Source: an uncultured Prevotella sp. (lineage in GTDB: Bacteria > Bacteroidota > Bacteroidia > Bacteroidales > Bacteroidaceae). Taken from it: a DNA stretch of 64,000 nucleotides. The notes beneath the pieces are model-generated. The model had not been told where the DNA came from and searched no databases. It was given only the letters and a program-made list of their open reading frames with translations. Each line of letters opens with the position of its first letter. Position 1 is the first letter of the stretch. The translations under genes were made by a program, and so were the position numbers. This document shows positions 1 to 10,411 of the stretch, piece after piece. Location of the stretch: assembly GCA_905234815.1 (NCBI GenBank), contig CAJOIX010000002.1:43074-107073 (forward strand), given 5' to 3'.

Positions 1-120
1 ACGGCCAAGGAGCTCGCCGCACGCATTGTCAGTCAAAAATTTGACAACACCTGTGAGATAACACTCGCCGTGCCACAATCAAAACGAGAAGAACTCATCA
101 ATCGGCTCAAGTCCCTTTGA
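1..120 (+). CDS. 3' end of a CDS, possibly YigZ/IMPACT (UPF0029) family C-terminus (partial)
   Basis: Open frame from window start ending TAKELAARIVSQKFDNTCEITLAVPQSKREELINRLKSL*; pattern resembles the C-terminal domain of YigZ-like proteins, weak. Confidence 0.4.
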   Translation, partial: TAKELAARIVSQKFDNTCEITLAVPQSKREELINRLKSL

Positions 121-244
121 TATTTTTGAAGAAATTTCTCGCTCTGTAGCCTCTGACATTTTGCGTTTTGGCGACTATAATAATTCGTTAAAATTCACGA
201 CGTTAACCGATAATAATTTGCTTAAATTGTTGGCACGTTCCTAA

Positions 245-2557
245 TCAGAACGGATAGCCAATAGCCAAGTGTATGGACTGGGCATCGCGGAACGAAGGAA
301 TGTTGAAATAGCCGCTCTTGCTGGTCGAATACGGTAAATGAAGTCCCCAACCCCAATCCAGACGCACCACAAAATAGTCTAAGTCATAGCGCAGACCAAG
401 GCCGGTACCTGTAGCCATTTGCCGCGGCAGATTCTTTAGGCGGAACTTGGCTCCTTCGCGGTAGTCGTCAGAGTGAATGCCCCATACGTTACCCGCATCT
501 ATGAAGGCTGCGCCATAGAGATTTCCCCAAAGCGGGAAACGATACTCAAGGTTGAAAAGCAATTTCATATCGCCCGTCTGATCCATATACGACAGCTGCT
601 CGTTGGGAGCCACATAGTTGCCAGGACCTATGGAACGGATATTAAATGCACGGATGGAATTTGCTCCGCCCACATAGAACTGCTCATTATAGGGTGCTAC
701 TGTCGAATTGCCAAAGGCATAGAGTATGCCTGCAGCAGTATGGGCCACAAGCGAAGATTTTGCAGTGAGCAACCATGTTTTTCTAAAGTCGGTCTCCACC
801 TTCAAGAATTGTGCAAAGGGATTTTTAAACATGGTTTTCTCTTTCTCAGAAAACTTCTTTCCCGCAGCGAGATAGCCCACCGAAAGAATGTTACCTGCCT
901 CGCTCACTGATGTGCGCCAATAGACAGGATGACGATACGACGAAGGACTCGTTAGCGTATAGGTATAGCGCATCTTGGGGATAAACTGGTCGCGCATGGA
1001 GATGTCTAAATAGGGGTTTTCTGCACGCAGGCGGCGAAACTCTTCGGTTTCGCTGGCCATACGATCGTACTGAACAGAAAGAGGAGTGAATTCGTGGATA
1101 GACCGCTCGGAGAGTTGAAAACGATAGGTCCATTCGCCAGAAATGATATGGCGTTTGAAGTAACTTCCGCGGTTCTGCACATTGGTAGAAAGGCTCAATA
1201 TGGTGGAAGGTGTAGTAAAGAACCGCTTTCGCAGACGAATTCCGGGAAGGAGCAAACGCGGATACTCTACCGATGCACTCACACCATATTCATACGTATT
1301 GACGCGCGATGAGGTATTCTGATGTTTATGGCCTGTTTGCCATTCATAGTTGCCCCAGACATCGAGTGTGAGCGTTTCACCGCCACGGAACGCGTTACGC
1401 TTGTTAAAACCTAAAACAAGTCCCGGACCATACAAGCCATTTGTTTTACCCTTCAAATTGGACTCAATGTAGAAATCATAGCGCTTGTCAAACACGCAAT
1501 TCAATTGCAAATCGAGCGTGCCTATAGTTGAGACCGTATCACTGGGTATAAATTTAAAATCAATCATCGAGAAGAGCCCTGTGGCAGAGAGTTTATTCAT
1601 CGATTCCAAATAGTTATCGTAAGAATAAAGTGAACCACTGCGCAGTTTCAAATCGCGCATAATTACCCGCGAACGAATAGGAGAGCGGCGACCAGTATAA
1701 TGCACTGTAAACCGACGTCGGGAGAGGGAATCGGTGAGCCGCTCCATCATCCGCTTGCGCAGATTTACATCAATCTTTCCAATCTTCCATTGTCGCATGG
1801 CCACATCGGGTACGCCATCAGTCATTTGCAGCCACAGCAGCACTTTTCCTGGTGTAGTAAGCGTATCTGCCAAATATGATGAGTATGAAGGGCTGTAGTG
1901 GTAATAACCATTGTTGCGCAACAGCAGCGCGATGCGATTGCGTTCCGCTTCCAGGTTGGCAGCACTGAAAGGATCGTTTTTGTGAATAAGAGTTTCCGAT
2001 GCTTTCGAGTTAATCAAGCTATCGGCATTAGCAGGGAAATTGACATAAGCCAGCGAGTCGATGGTAAACAGCTGCCCCATCCTGACGGTATAAGCAATTT
2101 TTGCCTTTCGCTCATTGCGCATCGGCACTTCTTTGTGGTCAACCTGCCCATGAAAGTAGCCATTTTCAACCAATACTTCCTCGGCTACTGATTCACGCAA
2201 AGGTGCACCAACCTGACTTAAGAGCAACGGTTGCTTGGCAAATGTCTTATTCAGCCATTTCCCTACAGTTGTTTTTGAACCGGAAAATGCGTTCCATGCC
2301 CACAAACGGAAAGGAAAGGGAGAACGATAGTACGAACTGCCGAAGAGCGAACCGCTCGGTGCCGTGGCCAAAGCGGCCTCTATCTCTTCCATAGTTGAAG
2401 TGGCATGAGCACTTTGCTCGTAATCCTGAAAGTCAATAGGCTTTAAACCCACATAGAGTTGCTCGCCAGCGGGCAGATTGCTTGTAGAAGAGCAACTGCT
2501 CACGAGGAAAATGACTGTGATATATAGCGATAAGAAATATCTTAACTTCATGTTCAA
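245..2557 (-). CDS. BamA/TamA-family outer membrane lipoprotein (TamL-like)
   Basis: Lipobox FLVSSCSS, POTRA-like N-terminus, C-terminal surface-antigen barrel with GGANSIRAF and YRFPLWGNLYGAAFIDAGNVW motifs. Confidence 0.85.
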   Translation of the reverse strand: MNMKLRYFLSLYITVIFLVSSCSSTSNLPAGEQLYVGLKPIDFQDYEQSAHATSTMEEIEAALATAPSGSLFGSSYYRSPFPFRLWAWNAFSGSKTTVGKWLNKTFAKQPLLLSQVGAPLRESVAEEVLVENGYFHGQVDHKEVPMRNERKAKIAYTVRMGQLFTIDSLAYVNFPANADSLINSKASETLIHKNDPFSAANLEAERNRIALLLRNNGYYHYSPSYSSYLADTLTTPGKVLLWLQMTDGVPDVAMRQWKIGKIDVNLRKRMMERLTDSLSRRRFTVHYTGRRSPIRSRVIMRDLKLRSGSLYSYDNYLESMNKLSATGLFSMIDFKFIPSDTVSTIGTLDLQLNCVFDKRYDFYIESNLKGKTNGLYGPGLVLGFNKRNAFRGGETLTLDVWGNYEWQTGHKHQNTSSRVNTYEYGVSASVEYPRLLLPGIRLRKRFFTTPSTILSLSTNVQNRGSYFKRHIISGEWTYRFQLSERSIHEFTPLSVQYDRMASETEEFRRLRAENPYLDISMRDQFIPKMRYTYTLTSPSSYRHPVYWRTSVSEAGNILSVGYLAAGKKFSEKEKTMFKNPFAQFLKVETDFRKTWLLTAKSSLVAHTAAGILYAFGNSTVAPYNEQFYVGGANSIRAFNIRSIGPGNYVAPNEQLSYMDQTGDMKLLFNLEYRFPLWGNLYGAAFIDAGNVWGIHSDDYREGAKFRLKNLPRQMATGTGLGLRYDLDYFVVRLDWGWGLHLPYSTSKSGYFNIPSFRDAQSIHLAIGYPF

Positions 2558-2711
2558 TATGGTTTATACCCGACAAAAATAGTAAAAATACATCTAATAA
2601 AATTTAAATAACCGTATTTTCTATATCATTGGTTTCCTCATTCTGAGATTTTTTACTACTTTTGAAAACCAAAATCGGCATTGCCGGTTGAATAATTCAA
2701 GAACGCACAAG

Positions 2712-3710
2712 ATGACCTTTGCATCACCATACTACTTTTTTGCACTCATTCCGCTTGTCATATACATCTGCTGGTATTGCGTTGTAGGGTATAAAAAGCA
2801 TTCCGCACTTGTTTATAGCGACATTGTGGCATTCCGCAAATTGCCCCGGAGTTTGCGCCAGCGGTTGATTCATCTGCCTTTTATGCTTTGGGTGGCAGCC
2901 TATGCGCTGGCTGTCGTTGCACTTGCAAGGCCTCAATCGCGCACTGCCTGGAGCGAACGTGAGACGGAAGGTATTGATATCATGCTGGCCATGGATGTCT
3001 CCACTTCCATGCTTGCTGAAGATTTGCGCCCCAATCGTCTGGAAGCAGCAAAAGAAGTGGCCCTTAACTTCATTGCAGACCGGCCAAACGATAATATCGG
3101 TTTGACCGTATTTGCCGGAGAAGCTTTCACACAATGCCCGCTGACTACCGACCACACCTCGCTGCTTAACCTGCTGCAAGCAGTGAAAAGCGATATCGCC
3201 TACAACGGACTTATTGAAGACGGGACCGCAATAGGTATGGGTATTGCCAACGCCATCAATCGGCTGAAAACATCCAAGACAAAAAGTAAAATTATCATTC
3301 TTCTGACCGATGGTAGTAATAATCGTGGTGACATATCGCCCATGACTGCTACCGAGATTGCCAAAAGTCTCGGAATACGCATCTATACCATTGGCGTTGG
3401 TACGAATGGAACTGCCCCATATCCCATGCAAGTAGGCGGGACGATACAATATGTGAATATGCCTGTTGAGATAGACCAAAAGACGCTCGCGCAAATTGCA
3501 GCAGCCACCGATGCTAACTTCTATCGTGCCACAAACAACAAAGAACTGGCAGAAATCTATTCGGCTATTGACAAATTGGAAAAATCAAAGTTAAGTGTGA
3601 GCAGTTTCTCCAAATTACACGAACGCTACCAATTGTTTGCCGCTCTGGCCGCACTGTGCCTGCTTTTACAATTGCTGTTGGGTATGACCATTTTTAAACA
3701 TTTGCCATGA
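2712..3710 (+). CDS. batA: VWA-domain protein BatA; ATG at 2712 preferred over the TTG at 2688 in the ORF track
   Basis: N-terminal TM segments, VWA MIDAS motif DVSTSM, C-terminal TM; followed by a second VWA protein. Confidence 0.88.
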   Translation: MTFASPYYFFALIPLVIYICWYCVVGYKKHSALVYSDIVAFRKLPRSLRQRLIHLPFMLWVAAYALAVVALARPQSRTAWSERETEGIDIMLAMDVSTSMLAEDLRPNRLEAAKEVALNFIADRPNDNIGLTVFAGEAFTQCPLTTDHTSLLNLLQAVKSDIAYNGLIEDGTAIGMGIANAINRLKTSKTKSKIIILLTDGSNNRGDISPMTATEIAKSLGIRIYTIGVGTNGTAPYPMQVGGTIQYVNMPVEIDQKTLAQIAAATDANFYRATNNKELAEIYSAIDKLEKSKLSVSSFSKLHERYQLFAALAALCLLLQLLLGMTIFKHLP

Positions 3711-4747
3711 GATTTGAAAATCCGATATTTCTTTGGTTGCTTTGTGCATTACCACTTCTGCTCCTGATACGCTTCTATCTCTGGCGGCACCAGCAAACAC
3801 TGATGCGTAGGCTGGGGGAGTGGTCACTACTGAAAAAACTAATTCCCGACCGCTCTGGCCGCCGACAACTGACCAAATTCATCCTTCTGCTTTCTGCAAT
3901 GGCGTGTCTTATCATTGCACTGGCACGACCACAAATGGGCAGCAAAATATCTAAAGATAAGCGTCAGGGAATTGAGGTGATGATTTGTCTGGATATCAGC
4001 AACTCCATGCGTGCCACGGATGTGAGTCCATCGCGCTTGGAAAAAAGCAAATTGCTGGTTGAAAACTTGGTTGATCACTTCCAGAACGACCGTATCGGAT
4101 TAGTGGTTTTTGCAGGCGATGCCTTTGTGCAACTGCCCATCACTGCTGATCACGTTTCAGCAAAGATGTTCCTCAATAGTGTAGATCCATCGCTTATTAC
4201 CACCCAAGGCACAGACATTGCTGCCGCAATTAAATTGTCCGCTAACACTTTCTCGCAAAATAAGCCCATAGGAAAGGCTATTGTGCTTATTACTGATGGC
4301 GAAGACCACGAAGGAGGTGCAGCCGAGGCAGCACGCGATGCACACAAAAAAGGTATCAATGTCTATATCTTAGGTGTCGGTACAAATACTGGGGCACCTG
4401 TTCCTGATGGAGCTGGCGGTTATTTGACCTCGCAGGAGGGACAGACGGTTGTGTCGAGCCTGAACGAAGATATGTGTAAAGAAGTTGCTCAAGCCGGTAA
4501 GGGAACATATATACACGTAACCAACACCAGTGCTGCACAACAAAGCATCAATCATGAACTCACGCGTCTGGAACAAGGTGAAATAGACAGCGTTATCTAT
4601 AGCGAATACGACGAACAGTATCAGACGTTCATAATACTTGCACTGATTCTGTTGTTAACCGATGCCTCCATCTTGAATGTGAAGAACCCGCATTTGCAGC
4701 GCATCAATATACTCCGACGAAAGAAAAAGGCTGACAATGAAAAATAA
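3707..4747 (+). CDS. batB: VWA-domain protein BatB
   Basis: MIDAS motif DISNSM, overlaps batA by 4 nt. Confidence 0.88.
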   Translation: MRFENPIFLWLLCALPLLLLIRFYLWRHQQTLMRRLGEWSLLKKLIPDRSGRRQLTKFILLLSAMACLIIALARPQMGSKISKDKRQGIEVMICLDISNSMRATDVSPSRLEKSKLLVENLVDHFQNDRIGLVVFAGDAFVQLPITADHVSAKMFLNSVDPSLITTQGTDIAAAIKLSANTFSQNKPIGKAIVLITDGEDHEGGAAEAARDAHKKGINVYILGVGTNTGAPVPDGAGGYLTSQEGQTVVSSLNEDMCKEVAQAGKGTYIHVTNTSAAQQSINHELTRLEQGEIDSVIYSEYDEQYQTFIILALILLLTDASILNVKNPHLQRINILRRKKKADNEK

Positions 4748-5441
4748 ATTACTACTCTTACTTCTTTTTGCATGCTTCTTACCACTCGCTACCTGTGCAC
4801 AAGCTGACAGGAAATACATACGCAATGGAAACAAACAGTTTCATCAAAAAGAATTCAATCAGGCAGAGCAATTCTATCGTCAGGCTTTGGCGGTAAATGC
4901 CAATAACGCTGTGGCGCACTACAATCTGGGCTGCGCGCTGCTCATGCAGCAAAAAGATTCGCTGGCTGCACAACAATTTGAGCGGGCGGGAAAGATGTCA
5001 ACAGACAAAAATCGACGAGCCATGGCTTACCATAATCTGGGCGTACTGCTACAAACCCACCAGCAATATGGCCAAGCCATAGAAGCATATAAAGAGAGTC
5101 TGCGAGCTAATCCTGACGACAATGAGACCCGCTACAATCTGGCGCTCTGCCAGAAACTGCAGAAAAAACAACCTCAAAATCAGCAAAAGCAGCAACAAAG
5201 CCAACAGCAGAAAAAAAATCAACAAAATCAGCAACAGGAAAACAAAGACCAGCAACAGAATAAAAATAATCCTAACGAGCAGGACAATAATCAAAAAGAT
5301 AACAGTCAACCTGAGCAAATGAGCAAAGAGAATGCAGAACAAATGCTCAATGCGGTGTTGCAAAAGGAAAAACGCACCAAAGAGAAGGTGGATAAAGCCA
5401 TGAAAGCAGGTAGCCGTAAGCGCTTAGAAAAGAACTGGTAA
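4737..5441 (+). CDS. batC: TPR protein BatC with Q/N/K-rich tail
   Basis: Signal peptide, TPR repeats, low-complexity Q/K/N tract; operon context. Confidence 0.82.
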   Translation: MKNKLLLLLLFACFLPLATCAQADRKYIRNGNKQFHQKEFNQAEQFYRQALAVNANNAVAHYNLGCALLMQQKDSLAAQQFERAGKMSTDKNRRAMAYHNLGVLLQTHQQYGQAIEAYKESLRANPDDNETRYNLALCQKLQKKQPQNQQKQQQSQQQKKNQQNQQQENKDQQQNKNNPNEQDNNQKDNSQPEQMSKENAEQMLNAVLQKEKRTKEKVDKAMKAGSRKRLEKNW

Positions 5442-5456
5442 AGTATCAACAAGACA

Positions 5457-7853
5457 ATGGGTTTCAAAAAATACATTCTTATCGTTTCACTCTTGTTGTT
5501 GACGGTGATGGCAGCAGAAGCGCAATCCATCAGCGCTTCTGCACCAGCGCACGTGGCAACAGGGGAAAACTTCCGACTCTCTTATACGGTTAATTCGCAA
5601 GATGTTGAAGGATTTAGAGCTGCTTCCATCCCTGCAGGACTGGAAGTTGTGGCTGGGCCATACACCTCTAGCCAATCGAACTTTCAAATCATTAACGGAC
5701 ATACATCATCGTCGAAGACCATCACTTATACATACACCATCTATGCAGAGAAAGCAGGCACATACACTATTCCTGCTGCCCATGCCACGGTAGAAGGAAA
5801 ACGCATACAATCAAATCAGGTAAAGGTAATAGTATCAGGTAGCAATGTTCCTGCACATTCCAATGCGCCCAAGATGCACGATGAAGATCAGGCTTATGTA
5901 CCTGCAGGTAACGAACTGTTTATAAAAGTCTCAGCCAACAAAGCCCGCGTCTATGAACAAGAGCCAGTATTGCTCACCTATAAAGTTTATACTACCCAGC
6001 AACTGACCCAATTGGAGGGGAAAATGCCAGATTTAAAGGGATTCCATACTCAGGAAATGCCCCTCCCACAACAGAAGCAGTTTCATGTAGAAACTCTCAA
6101 AGGACGCAAATACAACTGTGTGACATGGAGCCAATACGTGCTGTTTCCACAGATGACAGGTAAAATTGAAGTTCCAGCCATCACCTACAAGGGTATAGTG
6201 ATACAACCACTGAAATCGGTGGATCCTTTTGAAGCTTTTTTCAATGGTGGCTCAGGCTACAGGGAAGTGAAAAAGACAATCGTAGCGCCAGCCATAACTC
6301 TGCAAGTAGACCCCCTTCCTAAACGGCCTGACAATTTTTCCGGAGGAGTAGGGAAATTTGACATTACGACCAAAGCAGATCAAACAACGGTAAAGACAGG
6401 CGATGCCTTCCATCTCTATGTCACAGTGAGTGGGACGGGCAATCTCAAACTGCTAAAACAACCAACAATCCAGTTCCCGACATCTTTTGATGTTTATGAT
6501 CCCAAGACAACAGATCAAAGTCAACTTACGGCCAATGGAGTAGAAGGAGCTGTGATATACGAATTTATTGCCATTCCCAACACACCAGGCAAGTTTACCA
6601 TTCCTGCTGTCGAGTTCACATATTTCGACACTCAAATAAAACAATACGTTACTAAACGCACAAATCCTATAGATATAGAAGTGCAAAAAGGGAAAGGTAA
6701 GGCTGGCGTTGTAGCACAATTTGCGGAAAAAGACAAAGACATTCGCCCGCTAAAAATGGACGATGACGACAAAGAGACTCATTTCTTTGCTTCCAGCCAA
6801 CATTTTATTGCTTTATTTTCTTTGACTGTTTGTTTCCTGCTCTTGGTTGTTATCTTGCGCCGGCGTGCACAACTCAATGCAGATTTGGTCCGTACACGCA
6901 ACAAAAAAGCCACTCGCATTGCCCATAAACGCCTGCAAAAAGCAGTCCGATTGATGAAGACCGGCCAGTCTGATGCTTTCTTCGACGAAGTGCTACGCGC
7001 ATTGTGGGCCTTCGTGGGTTTCAAACTGAACATACCCATGCAAGACCTCTCGCGTGAAAATGTTGCTGAAAAACTGAAGGAGCAGAATTTGAACGAACAG
7101 CTCATTAACAATTATATAGCCGCCATTGACGAATGTGAGTTCATGCGGTATGCCCCAGACGATGTGGAAGGAAATATGAAGCAAACTCTTGAAAAGGCTC
7201 TTCAATCAATCGAAGAGATTGAAGATAACATCAAAACCCCACATCGTTACTGGTTTTGGCGCAATTTGGTGCTCCTTGCTATATGTTTTACAACACTCAG
7301 CCTGCAGGCTAAAGATAAACAAACTGCTGATAGCCTTTTCATGCAAGGAAACTACCAGCAGTCTATTGCAATCTACGAGCAACTACTGCACGACTCTCAT
7401 CCCTCATCTCTCACTTCGGATCTCTACTACAACTTAGGCTGTGCCTATTATCGCACAAACGATATGGAGCACGCAGTCGAGATGTTTGATCACGCATTAA
7501 AACTAAATCCGGCCGATACTGATACACGGTTCAACCTTCAGTTGGCACGCAGCAAAGCTGGTGGGAAATATACAGAGGAATCTCATCTTTTCTTCGTCAC
7601 ATGGTATCAGGAATTGGTGTATCTTTTCAGTGTCGATACCTGGGCAGTCATCGGAACAATAGCTTTGCTACTATTCTTCTGCGCCTCGCTACTTTTCCTG
7701 TTTACATACCGCCTCCTGTGGCGACGAATAGGATTCTATTCTGCCATTGGAATGTTGATACTCTTTATTCTAAGCCATATTTTTGCATATCAGCAGCAAC
7801 AACAAATCAACAATGAAAAGACACACATTACTTTACAGAAATCAACAAAATGA
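5457..7853 (+). CDS. batD: BatD (oxygen-tolerance) domain fused to a BatE-like TPR domain
   Basis: N-terminal BatD-type domains, central TM (FIALFSLTVCFLLLVVIL), then a second hydrophobic segment, TPRs and two C-terminal TMs typical of BatE. Confidence 0.82.
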   Translation: MGFKKYILIVSLLLLTVMAAEAQSISASAPAHVATGENFRLSYTVNSQDVEGFRAASIPAGLEVVAGPYTSSQSNFQIINGHTSSSKTITYTYTIYAEKAGTYTIPAAHATVEGKRIQSNQVKVIVSGSNVPAHSNAPKMHDEDQAYVPAGNELFIKVSANKARVYEQEPVLLTYKVYTTQQLTQLEGKMPDLKGFHTQEMPLPQQKQFHVETLKGRKYNCVTWSQYVLFPQMTGKIEVPAITYKGIVIQPLKSVDPFEAFFNGGSGYREVKKTIVAPAITLQVDPLPKRPDNFSGGVGKFDITTKADQTTVKTGDAFHLYVTVSGTGNLKLLKQPTIQFPTSFDVYDPKTTDQSQLTANGVEGAVIYEFIAIPNTPGKFTIPAVEFTYFDTQIKQYVTKRTNPIDIEVQKGKGKAGVVAQFAEKDKDIRPLKMDDDDKETHFFASSQHFIALFSLTVCFLLLVVILRRRAQLNADLVRTRNKKATRIAHKRLQKAVRLMKTGQSDAFFDEVLRALWAFVGFKLNIPMQDLSRENVAEKLKEQNLNEQLINNYIAAIDECEFMRYAPDDVEGNMKQTLEKALQSIEEIEDNIKTPHRYWFWRNLVLLAICFTTLSLQAKDKQTADSLFMQGNYQQSIAIYEQLLHDSHPSSLTSDLYYNLGCAYYRTNDMEHAVEMFDHALKLNPADTDTRFNLQLARSKAGGKYTEESHLFFVTWYQELVYLFSVDTWAVIGTIALLLFFCASLLFLFTYRLLWRRIGFYSAIGMLILFILSHIFAYQQQQQINNEKTHITLQKSTK

Positions 7854-9043
7854 ATACAAAGAATATACGAATAGAGGATTATAACTACCCGTTACCCGAC
7901 GAGCGAATAGCCAAGTATCCGCTTCAACAGCGCGATCACAGCAAACTCTTGGTGTATCAGCATGGGCAGGTGAGTGAAGACCACTTCTTCAATCTGCCCA
8001 ACTATATACCAACAGGCACACTCATGGTATTTAACAATACACGAGTGATTCAAGCACGGCTCCATTTTCAAAAAAGTACGGGAGCACAGATTGAAGTATT
8101 TCTACTGGAACCAGCGCTACCAGCCGACTATGAACAGATATTCCAAACTCGTGGATCATGCGATTGGGTCTGCATGATTGGCAATCTAAAAAAATGGAAA
8201 GAAGGCTCGATACAGCTACAATTAGGTGAAATATCAATACAAGCCACAAGGGTAGGGGAGCGCGGCACAGGTATTCAGGTGCACTTTAAGTGGGAACCGA
8301 AATCGCTATCGTTCGCTGAAATCATTGACCGAGCAGGGGAACTGCCTATTCCTCCTTATCTCAATCGGCAAACTGAACAAAGTGATTTAACTACATATCA
8401 AACTGTTTACAGTAAAATTAAAGGTTCTGTGGCAGCACCTACAGCTGGGCTGCATTTCACTGAAAGTGTTTTGCAATCAGTTCATAAAAAAGGTATTGAT
8501 ATTGAAGAAGTTACACTACACGTTGGTGCGGGTACTTTTAAACCTGTCAAATCAGAAGAAATTGCCGATCACGATATGCACACGGAATATTTTGCCGTGA
8601 AACTTTCAACCATCGACGCTTTGCTCAACCATGAAGCCAAGGCTTTAGCCGTGGGCACCACCAGCGTAAGGACACTTGAAAGTCTTTACTATATTGGCCT
8701 GCAGTTGCGCAAAAATAGCCCTGATGCACTTCACGTAAGACAATGGTTACCTTACGAAAACAACGAAGAAATAACTCCCATAAATGCACTCATTACCATC
8801 AAAGAGTATTTGGAAAAGAACCATCTATCTGTGCTACATGCAAGCACCCAGATTATCATCGCCCCTGGATATGATTACAAGATTGTAAAGGCAATGGTTA
8901 CTAATTTCCACCAACCTAAAAGCACACTACTTTTGCTGGTAAGTGCCTTTGTAAAAGGTGACTGGAAAACCATCTATCAGTACGCTTTACAACATCAATT
9001 CCGTTTTTTGTCCTACGGAGACAGCAGTATCCTCATTCCTTAA
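7850..9043 (+). CDS. queA: S-adenosylmethionine:tRNA ribosyltransferase-isomerase
   Basis: Motifs YPLPDERIAKYPLQQRDHSKLL, AAPTAGLHFT, HVGAGTFKPV, NFHQPKSTLLLLVSAF. Confidence 0.95.
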   Translation: MNTKNIRIEDYNYPLPDERIAKYPLQQRDHSKLLVYQHGQVSEDHFFNLPNYIPTGTLMVFNNTRVIQARLHFQKSTGAQIEVFLLEPALPADYEQIFQTRGSCDWVCMIGNLKKWKEGSIQLQLGEISIQATRVGERGTGIQVHFKWEPKSLSFAEIIDRAGELPIPPYLNRQTEQSDLTTYQTVYSKIKGSVAAPTAGLHFTESVLQSVHKKGIDIEEVTLHVGAGTFKPVKSEEIADHDMHTEYFAVKLSTIDALLNHEAKALAVGTTSVRTLESLYYIGLQLRKNSPDALHVRQWLPYENNEEITPINALITIKEYLEKNHLSVLHASTQIIIAPGYDYKIVKAMVTNFHQPKSTLLLLVSAFVKGDWKTIYQYALQHQFRFLSYGDSSILIP

Positions 9044-9076
9044 AATAGTTTCACTAATTCACATTTTTTATTTATC

Positions 9077-9538
9077 ATGGAAAAAACACTCGTTCTTCTC
9101 AAGCCCAGCTGCGTGCAACGCAATCTCATGGGCGAAATCATAACCCGTTTTGAACGTCGCGGACTGCGTATTGCCGGTCTAAAAATGATGCAGCTCGACC
9201 TGCCCATTCTCAAGGAGCATTATGCCCATCTGGCAAATAAGCCCTTTTTCCCAACTCTAGCAGCATCAATGATGGCATCGCCTGTTGTAGCCCTGGCCAT
9301 TGAAGGCATTGATGCCGTGCAAGTGGTACGCACCATGACTGGCGCTACCAATGGACGTGCCGCAGCACCTGGAACCATTCGTGGTGATTTCTCTATGAGT
9401 AATCAACAAAACATTGTCCACGCTTCAGACTCACCTGAAAACGCACTCATCGAACTGAAACGCTTCTTCCGCGATGAAGAAATCTTTGACTACGAAGCCG
9501 GACAACATGCATTTGTCTATGGTTCCGATGAGAAATAA
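9077..9538 (+). CDS. ndk: Nucleoside-diphosphate kinase
   Basis: MEKTLVLLKPSCVQRNLMGEII, TMTGATNGRAAAPGTIRGDF, NIVHASDSPENA. Confidence 0.96.
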   Translation: MEKTLVLLKPSCVQRNLMGEIITRFERRGLRIAGLKMMQLDLPILKEHYAHLANKPFFPTLAASMMASPVVALAIEGIDAVQVVRTMTGATNGRAAAPGTIRGDFSMSNQQNIVHASDSPENALIELKRFFRDEEIFDYEAGQHAFVYGSDEK

Positions 9539-10226
9539 TTTTCTAAATGCCGCATTCTTCTTCGTTTGTCTATTGGCGAGTATTATTCAAGCCAAGGGAC
9601 AAACGAAAGAAGAACTGCGCGCATCACTCAAACAAGCCACCGAACGTCTGGCTTTCCATCCAGATTCTGTGGAACTACGCTTGGAAAAAGCTTCGTTCAA
9701 CATGTTACTGGAGCAATACAATTACGCTAAAGAAGAGTACGATTATCTGCTTCAACGGAATCCTAATCTTTTTGCAGCACACTTTTTTCGCGCCTATGCA
9801 AACGAGAAAATGGGACGTTATTCATTTGCTCGAATCGACTATGAGCAAGCCATTATGCTGCAACCCGATCATTTTGAAGCCAAACTTGGATTGGCTATTC
9901 TTCTTAACAAGATGAAACATTATACCGAAGCTATGGACCGAATCAACCAGCTTCTGCAGCAATATCCTGAAAAAGCCGAAGCATATGCTACACGCGCCGG
10001 CTTTGAGAAAGAAAGAGAATACTGGGAATTAGCACTTTATGACTTCACGATAGCCACACAATTAGATCCCAATAACAAAGACTATCACATCAACCGCCTT
10101 GAATTACTGTATCGTTTAAATCAGCAATCAGAGATACCTGCTGAGGAAAAAGCACTAAGATCCTTGGGAATACCCAAACCTGCTATAGATCAAATAAAAG
10201 AACAAGCTAAACACAGACGCAGTTAA
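9528..10226 (+). CDS. Secreted TPR protein (start internal to the ORF-track ORF)
   Basis: Signal peptide MRNNFLNAAFFFVCLLASIIQAKG then TPR repeats; overlaps the ndk 3' end. Confidence 0.75.
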   Translation: MRNNFLNAAFFFVCLLASIIQAKGQTKEELRASLKQATERLAFHPDSVELRLEKASFNMLLEQYNYAKEEYDYLLQRNPNLFAAHFFRAYANEKMGRYSFARIDYEQAIMLQPDHFEAKLGLAILLNKMKHYTEAMDRINQLLQQYPEKAEAYATRAGFEKEREYWELALYDFTIATQLDPNNKDYHINRLELLYRLNQQSEIPAEEKALRSLGIPKPAIDQIKEQAKHRRS

Positions 10227-10411
10227 ATTATTTGCGTGCTATTGTGTTTGCATTTCCACACTTTACTTTTTGTCTCAAAGCAATATTCTTTCTGCACGGC
10301 AGCATCAATTAATTTCACATGACCTATAACCTCATTCGCATTGCAAGACCCATTTAATTCATAATGGTGATTATGATAAATGACGTTTTTGATTTATATA
10401 AAAAACCTCTC

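Noticed and set aside
2724-3494. 256-aa minus-strand ORF
   Set aside because: Antisense to batA, which has clear VWA motifs.
5157-5330. Q/K/N-rich tract in batC as a frameshift or artefact
   Set aside because: Frame stays open, flanked by intact BatC sequence; low-complexity tails are common in BatC.
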